Shown here in pieces: positions 1 through 6,526 of a stretch of DNA of 6,534 bases. The stretch lies in contig DDVI01000125.1 of assembly GCA_002345205.1 (NCBI GenBank), positions 1 through 6,534 on the forward strand, written 5' to 3'. Numbering within the stretch: the first letter of the stretch is position 1; every line of letters begins with the position of its first letter. This DNA comes from Bdellovibrionaceae bacterium UBA2316 (lineage in GTDB: Bacteria > Bdellovibrionota > Bdellovibrionia > Bdellovibrionales > Bdellovibrionaceae). The notes under the pieces are model-generated. The model was not told the DNA's origin. It saw nothing but the letters and a program-made list of their open reading frames with translations, and did no database searches. A program made the translations under genes and the position numbers.

Positions 1-681
1 AAGACTTGCTTTCTTACAGAAAAAGAAAAAGAAAATGATTTCACTTTTTTAACAAAAGTAGAGATTAATTTGCTTTTAAGGGCCAATTTCAAGTCGGAAA
101 TTTACCCCGTGTTAGTTATTGCGCTGAACACGGGAATGAGAAAAGGAGAAATTTTAGGTTTGTGTTGGGATAGGATCGATTTTGAACAAAAAATGATCAC
201 CGTATCACGAACGTATTCACGACATGGACTGCAAGAAAACACTAAAACTAAACTTATTCGTCGAGTCCCAATGAATCCTGAGCTGGAAACAATTCTTAAA
301 TACCTTCAGCGAAATCAAAGATGTCCAAAATTTGTATTTACCGAAAAAGATGGGTCCCCGATAAGGCCCGATCATTTTTCTGACAGGCAGTTTAAAAATG
401 CTCTGAAATTGGCAGGTGTCAGAACCGTGCGTTTCCATGACCTGAGGCATACCTATGCTAGTCAGTTTGTGATGAACGGTGGCGATATGTATGCACTCAG
501 CAGTATTCTTGGGCACACGGATATCGAAATGACTAAAAGATACGCTCACCTAAGCTCAGAGTATTTGAGAAAAGCATCGCACACCGTAGGGTTTTCAGCC
601 GACAGTGATAATGGTGATAGCTCCCAAATAGCTCCCGAAGAAAGCTTGAGATCAGAATTGCATTTAGTTTCAAGGGTTTAA
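1..681 (+). CDS. Phage-type tyrosine recombinase/integrase, 5' end outside the window
   Basis: The frame is open from the first base, so this is the C-terminal part of a longer integrase. A TTG at 70 is an internal Leu codon, not a believable start. The visible part begins with a Lys/Glu-rich linker (residues about 7-11) that normally joins the arm/core-binding domain to the catalytic domain. Counting from base 1, the catalytic residues are complete: Arg47 in NTGMRKGEI, a beta-hairpin Lys in TKTKLIRR (about 82-84), HDLRH at 146-150, the LGH His172 and the nucleophile Tyr181 in KRYAHLS. About 45 residues follow the Tyr. Known family role: site-specific integration and excision by DNA strand exchange through a 3'-phosphotyrosine. 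The gene ends six bases from the 3' end of a tRNA-Glu gene, which fits an island integrase lying beside its attachment site. A chromosomal XerC/D is less likely given this location and the phage-like sequence. Confidence 0.93.
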   Translation, partial: KTCFLTEKEKENDFTFLTKVEINLLLRANFKSEIYPVLVIALNTGMRKGEILGLCWDRIDFEQKMITVSRTYSRHGLQENTKTKLIRRVPMNPELETILKYLQRNQRCPKFVFTEKDGSPIRPDHFSDRQFKNALKLAGVRTVRFHDLRHTYASQFVMNGGDMYALSSILGHTDIEMTKRYAHLSSEYLRKASHTVGFSADSDNGDSSQIAPEESLRSELHLVSRV

Positions 682-687
682 AAAATT

Positions 688-731
688 TGGCGTCCCCTAC
701 GAGATTCGAACTCGTGTCTGCTCCGTGAAAG
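688..731. other. Predicted attachment-site half at the tRNA-Glu 3' part
   Basis: Tyrosine recombinases of islands commonly recombine within the anticodon-loop-to-3'-end part of a tRNA gene and rebuild it from the element's copy. Here an integrase gene directly abuts the 3' end of tRNA-Glu, so the core site is predicted between the anticodon loop and the CCA end. The partner repeat should lie to the left, outside the window. No second copy of this segment is visible inside the window, so the call rests on position only and the exact core cannot be defined. Confidence 0.4.
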
Positions 732-763
732 GGAGCCGTCCTAGGCCTCTAGACGAAGGGGAC
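688..763 (-). tRNA. tRNA-Glu (anticodon UUC)
   Basis: On the minus strand this 76-base gene folds as a cloverleaf. The acceptor GTCCCCT (763-757) pairs with AGGGGAC (698-692). The anticodon stem is GCTCC/GGAGC around the loop CTTTCAC, giving anticodon TTC at 729-727. The T-arm contains GTTCGAATC. The discriminator is G at 691 and the CCA end is encoded at 690-688. The tRNA-Lys gene lies 96 bases upstream on the same strand, so the two may be co-transcribed. The 3' end faces the integrase gene with six bases between them, so this tRNA is the likely integration target. Confidence 0.96.
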
Positions 764-859
764 TTGTTACTCTGGCATTGCCTGAGTGTAGACAGGAATT
801 TTTTAATACAGCTAAACGCGGTCTTAAAAAAATTATCAGATCTTAAGCCGACGAAAAAA

Positions 860-935
860 TGGTGGCTCGCGATGGATTCGAACCATCGACCCTTTCATTA
901 AAAGTGAAATGCTCTACCAGCTGAGCTAGCGAACC
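860..935 (-). tRNA. tRNA-Lys (anticodon UUU)
   Basis: On the minus strand this 76-base cloverleaf has acceptor GGTTCGC (935-929) pairing with GCGAGCC (870-864), including one G-U pair. A standard D-arm with AGCTGGTAGAGC follows. The anticodon stem TTTCA/TGAAA encloses the loop CTTTTAA, with anticodon TTT at 902-900. The T-arm contains GGTTCGAATCC. The discriminator is A at 863 and the CCA is encoded at 862-860. It is the first gene of a Lys-Glu tRNA pair, with a possible promoter just upstream. Confidence 0.96.
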
Positions 936-959
936 ACTCGAATGACTTAAGAGAGGCCA

Positions 960-987
960 ATTTGATAGAAAACGTGTTTGTAGTCAA
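960..987 (-). promoter_or_regulatory. Candidate sigma70-type promoter for the tRNA-Lys/tRNA-Glu pair
   Basis: Reading the minus strand, TTGACT (987-982) matches the -35 consensus at five of six positions. TCAAAT (965-960) is a weaker -10 with four matches, 16 bases away. The predicted start near 953 would leave an 18-base leader before tRNA-Lys. The bases just after the -10 are GC-rich (GGCC), as is usual for growth-rate-controlled stable RNA promoters. No obvious stem-loop terminator was found between or after the two tRNAs. Confidence 0.4.
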
Positions 988-1157
988 TCAGAATTTAAAA
1001 TATTTTTTAACTAAAATTTGCTTAAAAAATCGCCGTTTTAACCAATCGAAGCCGGTTTAGCCTACTATCTGAACAAAACGAATAATTTTTTCATCCGAGA
1101 CTCTGCCTTGGTGGCTATATTTGACCCTTATTACAAAATATTGTCTGCTTGAGTTCT

Positions 1158-1811
1158 ATGAATAATGAAATCCAGTTGTATTCTTTTGCAACCCCAAACG
1201 GTCAAAAAATTAGTATCGCTTTAGAGGAAATGGGTCTTCCCTACACGCCTCATACCGTTAACATCATCAGAGGTGATCAATTTAAACCCGAATTTGTTCA
1301 GATCAATCCAAATTCAAAGATCCCGGCGATCATTGATCCCAGTGGACCAGACGGAAAACCTATTTCTATTATGGAATCCGGCGCGATTTTGATGTACCTA
1401 GCTCAAAAATCGGGACTGTTTTGGCCGACAGATCCTCGTTTACAAAGTGAAGTATTACAATGGCTATTTTTCCAAGTAGGTGGCGTCGGTCCCATGTTTG
1501 GACAATTTGGGCATTTCTTTAAATACGCCGTCGATAAATGTGATCACCCCTACCCGTTAGAACGTTATGCGACGGAATCACGACGCATCCTCGGTGTTCT
1601 TGAGGCCCGTTTAGAAGGTCGTCAGTATTTAGTGGGCGAGCACTACACAATTGCCGATATGGCAACCGTTCCCTGGGTGAATAGCGTGAATATATTTTAT
1701 AAAGCGAGTGATAAATTAGAATTAACCCAATTTAAAAACGTAATGGCCTGGGTTCAACGGATTCTTTCTCGCCCAAAAACAGCGGCCGGTATGAACGTGT
1801 GCGCGACTTAA
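1158..1811 (+). CDS. YfcG-like (nu-class) glutathione S-transferase / disulfide reductase
   Basis: The 217-residue product is close in length and sequence to E. coli YfcG, a cytosolic nu-class glutathione transferase relative with disulfide-bond reductase activity on small disulfides. The N-terminal thioredoxin fold (about 1-85) carries ATPNGQK, whose Thr12 and Asn14 match the glutathione-contacting Thr9 and Asn11 of YfcG. It also has the cis-proline motif NSKIPA (Pro56) and the gamma-glutamyl-binding pair ESGA (Glu73, Ser74). The all-helical C-terminal domain contains QWLFFQVGGVGPMFGQ and the N-capping-box region YTIADMATVPWV. I chose ATG 1158 because it gives the family length; an in-frame TTG at 1149 would add three residues, and neither start has a strong ribosome site. 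The gene stands alone and converges on a methyltransferase gene 20 bases away. Substrate is unknown; the family call is firm. Confidence 0.93.
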   Translation: MNNEIQLYSFATPNGQKISIALEEMGLPYTPHTVNIIRGDQFKPEFVQINPNSKIPAIIDPSGPDGKPISIMESGAILMYLAQKSGLFWPTDPRLQSEVLQWLFFQVGGVGPMFGQFGHFFKYAVDKCDHPYPLERYATESRRILGVLEARLEGRQYLVGEHYTIADMATVPWVNSVNIFYKASDKLELTQFKNVMAWVQRILSRPKTAAGMNVCAT

Positions 1812-1831
1812 CACCTAACGCTCCCAAGTTT

Positions 1832-2674
1832 TTAAAACATTCCGTGAAGTGCCATTAAAGCCGCAATGCTTTTGTAAATGCTCTTCGTATTACGGCTTAG
1901 TTTTTCTATCTCGCTATCTAAAAATCTTTGCGCCAATGGATCTAGCTCATAGGAACGCGTTTTTAAAATCATCAAAAACTGCGCGCCAAAGCTTGTGTAC
2001 AAATCAGCTTCGTCTAAATATTTAGCAGCTGCATTTTGAAAATCTATTTTAGGAAACGAAGCTCTGAGAGATGCTTCATAATCCTGTTTAAAAATAGCTG
2101 GCTGGGTCTCATTGAGTGATAGTAAGTACTGAATGCTCTGCTCATTTTTAACCAAAAGGAAATCAGTGATATAAACGGAATAAACCTCCGTTAAGACTCT
2201 CCGAGCGCTCTTAAATGTTTTCTCTACATCCGAAGCGTTCGGTAAATGATGAAGCGCTACACTACTAAAAACACCGTCGAACTGACCATCTTCAAGTTTG
2301 TTTAATTGAGTCATGTCGTCCTGAACAAACGTTACGTTTTTTAACCTAAGCTTGGCGCAATTCTGTTTAGCCAGTTCTAACATTTTATCAGACAGATCTA
2401 CGCCCACAAATTCGATCGATGGATTCATCTGCGCTAAAATAGATATTTGATTTGCAGGGCCCGTTCCTAAATCTAAAACTCGTTTACATTTAGCAAATGT
2501 TCGTGAGGCCCACTTTGCATGAAACAAATACGCAGCCCGCAATGCCGTATCGCCTAAACCATAATTAAAAAAATCTTGGGTCTGAGTTTCTAGATCCATG
2601 ACCATGTGTTCTGGGACTCGTTGCAGTTTTGGTTTAGACAGCATTTCTTTTAAAATAGGCACGATGTGGTTCAT
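1832..2674 (-). CDS. Class I SAM-dependent methyltransferase
   Basis: This 280-residue predicted soluble enzyme has a Rossmann-type methyltransferase core. Motif I is VLDLGTGP (66-73), which binds SAM. The acidic ribose-binding residue is Asp93 in FVGVDLSDKM. Motif II-like FVQDDM lies at 116-121, and a motif IV/V region FDGVFSSVALHHLPN at 132-146. The HHLPN pattern is typical of the Methyltransf_11/25 group acting on small molecules or lipids. About 60 residues precede the core, and the last 90 form a mostly helical region that I do not recognise. A strong Shine-Dalgarno, AAAGGAG, stands four bases before the ATG, which supports this start. The gene is divergent from an AraC-family regulator, so it is a plausible target of that regulator. 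The substrate cannot be read from the sequence. Confidence 0.88.
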   Translation of the reverse strand: MNHIVPILKEMLSKPKLQRVPEHMVMDLETQTQDFFNYGLGDTALRAAYLFHAKWASRTFAKCKRVLDLGTGPANQISILAQMNPSIEFVGVDLSDKMLELAKQNCAKLRLKNVTFVQDDMTQLNKLEDGQFDGVFSSVALHHLPNASDVEKTFKSARRVLTEVYSVYITDFLLVKNEQSIQYLLSLNETQPAIFKQDYEASLRASFPKIDFQNAAAKYLDEADLYTSFGAQFLMILKTRSYELDPLAQRFLDSEIEKLSRNTKSIYKSIAALMALHGMF

Positions 2675-2749
2675 AAAACTCCTTTACTTAATCCAAGTGT
2701 AGCCATTACGATAATTTGGTCTTGGCGTTTTTTTCCAACGGATCAAAAA
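2675..2749. promoter_or_regulatory. Divergent intergenic region with overlapping candidate promoters
   Basis: These 75 bases separate the starts of the methyltransferase (-) and the AraC-type regulator (+). On the plus strand GATAAT (2710-2715) is a good -10, but the -35 at the right distance (CTTAAT, 2687-2692) is poor. On the minus strand TTGGAA (2738-2733) and AATTAT (2716-2711) form a candidate promoter with a 16-base spacer. The two -10 elements would share five bases, which would make the promoters mutually exclusive. A 5-bp inverted repeat, CCAAG (2693-2697) and CTTGG (2721-2725), flanks the shared -10 and may be chance. The strong ribosome site of the methyltransferase is at 2683-2679. 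Confidence 0.4.
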
Positions 2750-3505
2750 ATGAGTTCAACCGAATTAGATATTGTTACCGATACGTACCAAAGTTCAGTG
2801 AAGAAAATCGCTAAGGATCTGTTTTACTTAAATCGTAAACACGAATACACAGCTCCTGTTCAAGTCGTCGATGCCTTTGGCCATTTCAGTATCTATGCTC
2901 ACGGTTACATCAACACCGGCGAATTATGTATAAAAGCAAACGGACAATCCTATGAACCACAGGGGAACATTTCTATGTTCATCCCTAAGCTCAGTTTAGT
3001 TCAGTGGGACATAATCTCGCCCCACCTGGAATGGCATGCCTACGTTTCCGATCAGGATTTCGCACCTCAGTTTAAGAATCCGACGTTGTTTTCAGGTTGT
3101 ATTTCCGAAGTAAATTCTATTGGCGATATTTCGACGTGGTTAAAAACGGCCGTGCCGCTAAAAACATTTAACCAACAGGCTCCAGTACCCCTTGCCCTCG
3201 AAATTAAAAACTATATCGATGCCCATTTTCAATTAGAAATTGAAGTTTCAGAAATCGCAGAAAAATTTAATCTGTCCGACTCGCAGTTAACGAAACTATT
3301 TAAAAATGAATTCAATATCTCGCCTGTAAAATATCGTTCTAAAATCCGCGTGTTTCAGTCAATGTTTGATCTATTTAGCAAAGAAGGCTCTGTGATTGAT
3401 ATTGCTTTGGATACTGGTTTCAATGATTTGAGCCGGTTCAACAAACAATTCAAAAATATCACTAAATCAACACCCTCAAAATTTAGATTTCACCCTGATA
3501 AATAA
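2750..3505 (+). CDS. AraC-family transcriptional regulator
   Basis: The 251-residue protein has a divergent N-terminal region (about 1-140) that could be a small-molecule-sensing domain; I do not recognise its ligand. The C-terminal AraC/XylS DNA-binding domain (about 147-248) has two helix-turn-helix units. The first includes VSEIAEKFNLSDSQLTKLFK (166-185). The second includes DIALDTGFNDLSRFNKQFK (217-235), followed by the family signature TKSTPSKFR. I chose ATG 2750 because it begins soon after a GGA sequence and leaves a promoter region. An in-frame GTG at 2666 would run through that region and overlap the divergent methyltransferase start. The neighbouring methyltransferase is the obvious candidate target. 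The downstream broken gene starts 11 bases after this stop and was probably co-transcribed. Confidence 0.9.
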   Translation: MSSTELDIVTDTYQSSVKKIAKDLFYLNRKHEYTAPVQVVDAFGHFSIYAHGYINTGELCIKANGQSYEPQGNISMFIPKLSLVQWDIISPHLEWHAYVSDQDFAPQFKNPTLFSGCISEVNSIGDISTWLKTAVPLKTFNQQAPVPLALEIKNYIDAHFQLEIEVSEIAEKFNLSDSQLTKLFKNEFNISPVKYRSKIRVFQSMFDLFSKEGSVIDIALDTGFNDLSRFNKQFKNITKSTPSKFRFHPDK

Positions 3506-3516
3506 CATCGGATATA

Positions 3517-4452
3517 ATGATTTTAAAATCCACCTTTCTTTTAGTTTACGTTTTGGCCAACTCAATGGCCTTTGCACAACGGCCACAGTGTGCCGATTTT
3601 TATCGTTTATCGTCTTTAGAAACCCGTCACAGAAATACCCAGCAAATTGCTACCTATTAAAAAGATACAGTTAATAGCCTTGAAGCCCTTCGTGGACGAA
3701 ATCATTTAGTTAGCGACATGGCTTGGGTCCAACGGGGAAAGAAAAATAAAATCGTGAACGGAAATACATCAGGCACCAACATTGCTATCGACTTATTGAT
3801 TCAAGTAGAACTGCTGGCTCAACAACCTAATCACAAAAAGGCCTATTCAAATATATCAAAAGTTTTAGAAACCCTGACAAGAATTGAACGTCACCCGGAG
3901 TCAGGGTTATTTTTTAGCTGGTACTCAACCAACGATATCACAACGGTTGGCAGTCGCAACCTATCTTCGATAGATAACTTACATTTAGCAATAGCTTTGT
4001 GGACCGACGCTTAAACTTTGGGATGGTTCTGCCTTCCAACTTTTTTTTCCTAAAATGTTCGTAGCTGAACAAAACTACTCTGGTATATTTGGACAAATGT
4101 ATCTAAATTTAGGTGAATTAATGATTGAAGAAGGCCAGCAGCGCAATCTTCCTTTTCCGGCGGCCCATTCCCCGGGTGTAAACCACATTAAATTGTCTCT
4201 TCCGCTTAGTTACGTGGACGCGGATGGATTGATGGTTACACTATTTCAGGTACCCCTGAACATCGCATCGTTCAGGCACAACTTGCCGTTAATCAAGGTA
4301 TGATCGGACTCGCCCTTTTAGATATGAATTCAAATGATGGCATGAGCGCGAGTGCCCGCGCTATGTATAAGAACCCCAGCGTTCGAAACAAAATGCAGGA
4401 CATGTATCGAGTTATCGATGCACTCCTTCGCAAAGAAAATTCGTCACACTAA
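3517..4452 (+). pseudogene. Decayed secreted protein gene, probable DUF3131/glucoamylase-like family
   Basis: An ATG at 3517 opens a frame with a clear signal peptide: a Lys, a hydrophobic stretch and a likely cleavage after MAFA (residue 20). That frame hits TAA at 3658-3660, then continues in the same frame to 4014, so a nonsense change is the simplest explanation. This block ends with GLFFSWYSTND and SSIDNLHLAIALW, like the conserved WY and SVDNGxLA segments of the family. The next block is shifted by one frame: TLKLWDGSAFQLFFP at about 4007-4051, then a conserved-looking PFPAAHSPG. Near 4203-4212 the sense returns to the first frame with LRGRGWIDGYTISG and then AVNQGMIGLAL, ending at TAA 4450-4452. 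The roughly 310 codons look shorter than an intact member, so internal deletions are likely at the frame changes. That the gene is broken is well supported. The family is my recognition from short motifs and is moderate at best. Confidence 0.75.
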
Positions 4453-4496
4453 AAACCGTCACCCCTTGAACTATTTTTAAAACGTTTTTCAATCGC

Positions 4497-4529
4497 TGTA
4501 TTCTGATTGCATTCAGATCGCATTCTCGT
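4497..4529. repeat. Three tandem 11-bp imperfect direct repeats upstream of the FKBP gene
   Basis: The units are TGTATTCTGAT (4497-4507), TGCATTCAGAT (4508-4518) and CGCATTCTCGT (4519-4529). The shared core is a G, a pyrimidine and ATTC, at 4498-4503, 4509-4514 and 4520-4525. An 11-bp period puts each core on the same face of the helix, as in PhoB/OmpR-type binding sites. The array abuts a candidate -35 element at 4529-4534. The repeats are seen directly; an operator role is inferred. Confidence 0.5.
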
Positions 4530-4557
4530 TGCCAAAGACACGACTTAGATTTAGATT
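4529..4557 (+). promoter_or_regulatory. Candidate promoter of the FKBP-methyltransferase-exporter operon
   Basis: TTGCCA (4529-4534, five of six matches to the -35 consensus) and TAGATT (4552-4557, four of six matches to the -10) are separated by 17 bases. The start site predicted from the -10 is base 4564, the A of the FKBP start codon. No Shine-Dalgarno sequence is visible before that ATG, which agrees with a leaderless transcript. Confidence 0.4.
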
Positions 4558-4563
4558 TTCTAC

Positions 4564-4896
4564 ATGCAGGAATTGAAAATTACAGACACACAAGAAGGAA
4601 CCGGAAAAACCGTCGTAAAGGGTGCACTTGTTATTTGCCACTACACGGGTCTGCTTGAAGATGGGACTGAATTTGACTCTTCTCATAAGCACGGACGTCC
4701 GTTTCAATTCGTGATTGGTTCAAAACGTGTTATTCAAGGCTGGGATATCGGCTTGTTGGGAATGAAAGAAGGTGGCAAACGCACATTACTTGTTCCCGCT
4801 CGCCTTGGCTATGGCGAACGCGAAAAAGGCTTAATTAAACCTCATTCAAACTTAATCTTTCACGTCGAACTAATTGAAGTCAGACCGCGGGAGTAA
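4564..4896 (+). CDS. Small FKBP-type peptidyl-prolyl cis-trans isomerase
   Basis: The 110-residue product is a single FKBP domain with no signal peptide or membrane segment, so it should be cytosolic. It would catalyse cis-trans isomerisation of Xaa-Pro bonds during protein folding. Residues matching the FKBP12 active site are present: Tyr27 in HYTG, Phe37 and Asp38 in GTEFDSS, Phe47, Val56-Ile57 in RVIQGW, Trp60, Tyr83 in GYGE and Phe99 in NLIFHVEL. The signature GWDIGLLGMKEGGKR spans 59-73. Length fits bacterial one-domain FKBPs such as the Neisseria protein. ATG 4564 is the only conventional start: an in-frame stop at 4552-4554 lies close upstream. It lacks a ribosome site and may be translated from a leaderless message. 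It is first in a three-gene run, with a methyltransferase 35 bases downstream. Confidence 0.95.
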   Translation: MQELKITDTQEGTGKTVVKGALVICHYTGLLEDGTEFDSSHKHGRPFQFVIGSKRVIQGWDIGLLGMKEGGKRTLLVPARLGYGEREKGLIKPHSNLIFHVELIEVRPRE

Positions 4897-4931
4897 ATAT
4901 GGAACTTCAAATCCATTACTGAGGACTCGTT

Positions 4932-5726
4932 ATGAATTTTTTAAAATACAACAAAATGGCTTGGGATCACCAAGTTGAATCAAAAAACCGATGGACGGTA
5001 CCGGTATCACCGGAAGAAATCGCAAATGCTCGAAAAGGCAATTGGAGCGTTGTATTAACGCCATCAAAACCAGTTCCAATGAGTTGGTTTCCTCAGCACA
5101 ATGGTCTATTTCAAAACACGAAAATTTTAGCACTGGCTTCTGGCGGCGGACAACAAGCCCCCCTCTTTGCTGCGGCTGGGGCGGACGTGACGGTTTTTGA
5201 TTACTCGCCCAAACAATTAGGACAAGACAAGATGGTGGCTGACCGCGAGGGCTTAAAAATTACCTGCGTGGAAGGCGATATGCGCGATCTCTCGGACCTT
5301 AAAAGCGAGTCGTTTGATTTTATTTTTCATCCATGTTCGAACTCATTTGTTCCCGATATTCAGCCTGTTTGGCAGGAAGCCTTTCGCGTTCTTAAAAAAA
5401 ACGGAACGATGATTGCCGGTATTGTTAACCCGATCGTTTATGCCATAGATCCCGACCTAGATCAAAAAGGCACGGCTCAGCTGAAATATAAAATTCCGTA
5501 TTCGGATTTAACAAGTCTGTCTGATGACGAACGAAAACGTTACACTGATAAAAATGAACCGCTTTGTTTTGGCCATACGATGGAAGATCAATTAGGTGGT
5601 CAAATGAAAGCAGGCTTTCACATGATCGGCCTTTACGAGGACACGTGGGGCCAGGATACGGAAAGCACAGGGGCTTTAAATAAATTTATCTCCTGTTTTA
5701 CCGCAACTCGCTCGTTAAAACCGTAA
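4932..5726 (+). CDS. SAM-dependent methyltransferase (second, unrelated to the first)
   Basis: This 264-residue protein belongs to a recognisable bacterial methyltransferase family of unknown substrate. It begins with the family's N-terminal signature: NKMAWD, WTVPVSPEEIANAR (21-34) and LTPSKPVPMSWFP (42-54). The SAM site is ILALASGGGQQ (65-75) in place of the usual acidic GxG motif. VFDYSP supplies Asp90 for the ribose, and GDMRDL is at 115-120. The family motif FDFIFHPCSNSFVPD is at 128-142. A GAGGA ribosome site (4921-4925) six bases before the ATG supports the start. No signal peptide is visible. It sits between the FKBP and exporter genes, with gaps of 35 and 14 bases, so co-transcription is likely. 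Its role is unknown; the fold and cofactor are clear. Confidence 0.9.
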   Translation: MNFLKYNKMAWDHQVESKNRWTVPVSPEEIANARKGNWSVVLTPSKPVPMSWFPQHNGLFQNTKILALASGGGQQAPLFAAAGADVTVFDYSPKQLGQDKMVADREGLKITCVEGDMRDLSDLKSESFDFIFHPCSNSFVPDIQPVWQEAFRVLKKNGTMIAGIVNPIVYAIDPDLDQKGTAQLKYKIPYSDLTSLSDDERKRYTDKNEPLCFGHTMEDQLGGQMKAGFHMIGLYEDTWGQDTESTGALNKFISCFTATRSLKP

Positions 5727-5740
5727 AGGTACTTCACATA

Positions 5741-6526
5741 ATGACATCTGCTATTTTGCTTTTACTTGTGGCCATGATTTCTATCCAAATGGGTGCTGGC
5801 TTTGCAAAAACATTAATTCCCGTTATTGGCGCTGCCGGCACTACAGGTTTTCGCTTGTTTTTTGCGAGTGCTCTGTTATGGGCGATTTGGCGCCCCTGGA
5901 AATATCGGTTCGACAAAGCGACGATGATGAGTTTAATTTTCTATGGGGGTTCATTAGGACTGATGAATCTGACATTTTATTTTTCACTTCAACGAATTCC
6001 ATTAGGCTTGGCGGTTACTCTAGAATTTGTAGGTCCTTTAACATTGTCAGTTTTAACTTCACGAAAGAAAATGGATTTTCTTTGGGTCGCACTAGCAGCA
6101 CTTGGCATTTCCTTAGTGATGCCTCACTCGGAGTCAAGCTCAACGCTGGATTTGATAGGCGTACTATTCGCATTGATCGCCGGAGCTTTTTGGGCGCTTT
6201 ATATTTACTTCGGTCAGCGTGCTGGAACGGCTCTGCATGGCGGAATTGCGGCAACCATGGGGATGACAGTCGCGACCTTGGTAGCTCTTCCATTTAGTTT
6301 TGCTCTAGATGGTGATCGAATGTTTAATACTTCAATTTTACCGCTGGCGTTTGCCATCGCTTTATTATCAAGCGCTATTCCGTACTCACTTGAAATGATT
6401 GCCTTAAAACGCTTGCCAACTAAAACGTTCGGCATCTTGATGAGCTTAGAACCGGCGATGGCCTCATGTGTGGGGCTCATTTTATTAAACGAAATACTCT
6501 CCCCAATACATTTGATTAGCCTTTAA
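5741..6526 (+). CDS. RhtA-like EamA/DMT-family amino-acid exporter, C-terminally truncated
   Basis: The 261-residue inner-membrane protein aligns through its whole length with E. coli RhtA, the threonine/homoserine exporter. Shared stretches include LVAMISIQMGAG, FYGGSLGLMN, IPLGLAVTLEFVGPL, GAFWALYIYFGQRAG, SSAIPYSLEMIALKRLPT and TFGILMSLEPA. Nine hydrophobic helices can be counted, at about 4-22, 31-48, 61-82, 88-105, 113-128, 135-158, 167-187, 196-217 and 229-247. RhtA has 295 residues and ten helices. Here TAA at 6524-6526 follows SPIHLISL, where RhtA continues for about 30 more residues through helix 10. The gene is therefore truncated or recently damaged, and the window ends eight bases later. 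An AAAGG about ten bases before the ATG is a weak ribosome site, 14 bases after the methyltransferase stop. Substrate by homology only. Confidence 0.88.
   Translation: MTSAILLLLVAMISIQMGAGFAKTLIPVIGAAGTTGFRLFFASALLWAIWRPWKYRFDKATMMSLIFYGGSLGLMNLTFYFSLQRIPLGLAVTLEFVGPLTLSVLTSRKKMDFLWVALAALGISLVMPHSESSSTLDLIGVLFALIAGAFWALYIYFGQRAGTALHGGIAATMGMTVATLVALPFSFALDGDRMFNTSILPLAFAIALLSSAIPYSLEMIALKRLPTKTFGILMSLEPAMASCVGLILLNEILSPIHLISL

Noticed and set aside
217..549. Open frame on the minus strand inside the integrase gene
   Set aside because: It lies wholly opposite a clearly coding integrase with intact catalytic motifs and has no recognisable protein features.
936..1157. Promoter for the glutathione transferase in the 222-base gap after tRNA-Lys
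   Set aside because: TTGACC (1121-1126) and TATATT (1115-1120) stand out but are not paired with partners at proper spacing, so no promoter can be placed with any confidence.
2666..2749. GTG start at 2666 for the AraC-type regulator
   Set aside because: It would overlap the divergent methyltransferase start and translate the promoter region; ATG 2750 gives a normal length and leaves that region free.
1742..3735. Near-identical 18-base stretches encoding MAWVQR at about 1742 and 3718
   Set aside because: The similarity stops at once on both sides, and the first copy is a normal part of the glutathione transferase fold, so a chance match is more likely than a duplication.
4478..4489. Palindrome AAAACGTTTT after the broken gene as a terminator
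   Set aside because: It is short and AT-rich, with no stable GC stem or loop, so it is not a convincing intrinsic terminator.
6015..6480. Open frames on the minus strand within the exporter gene (6015-6293 and 6214-6480)
   Set aside because: Both are opposite a well-conserved membrane protein frame, with no family motifs and no ribosome site that stands out.
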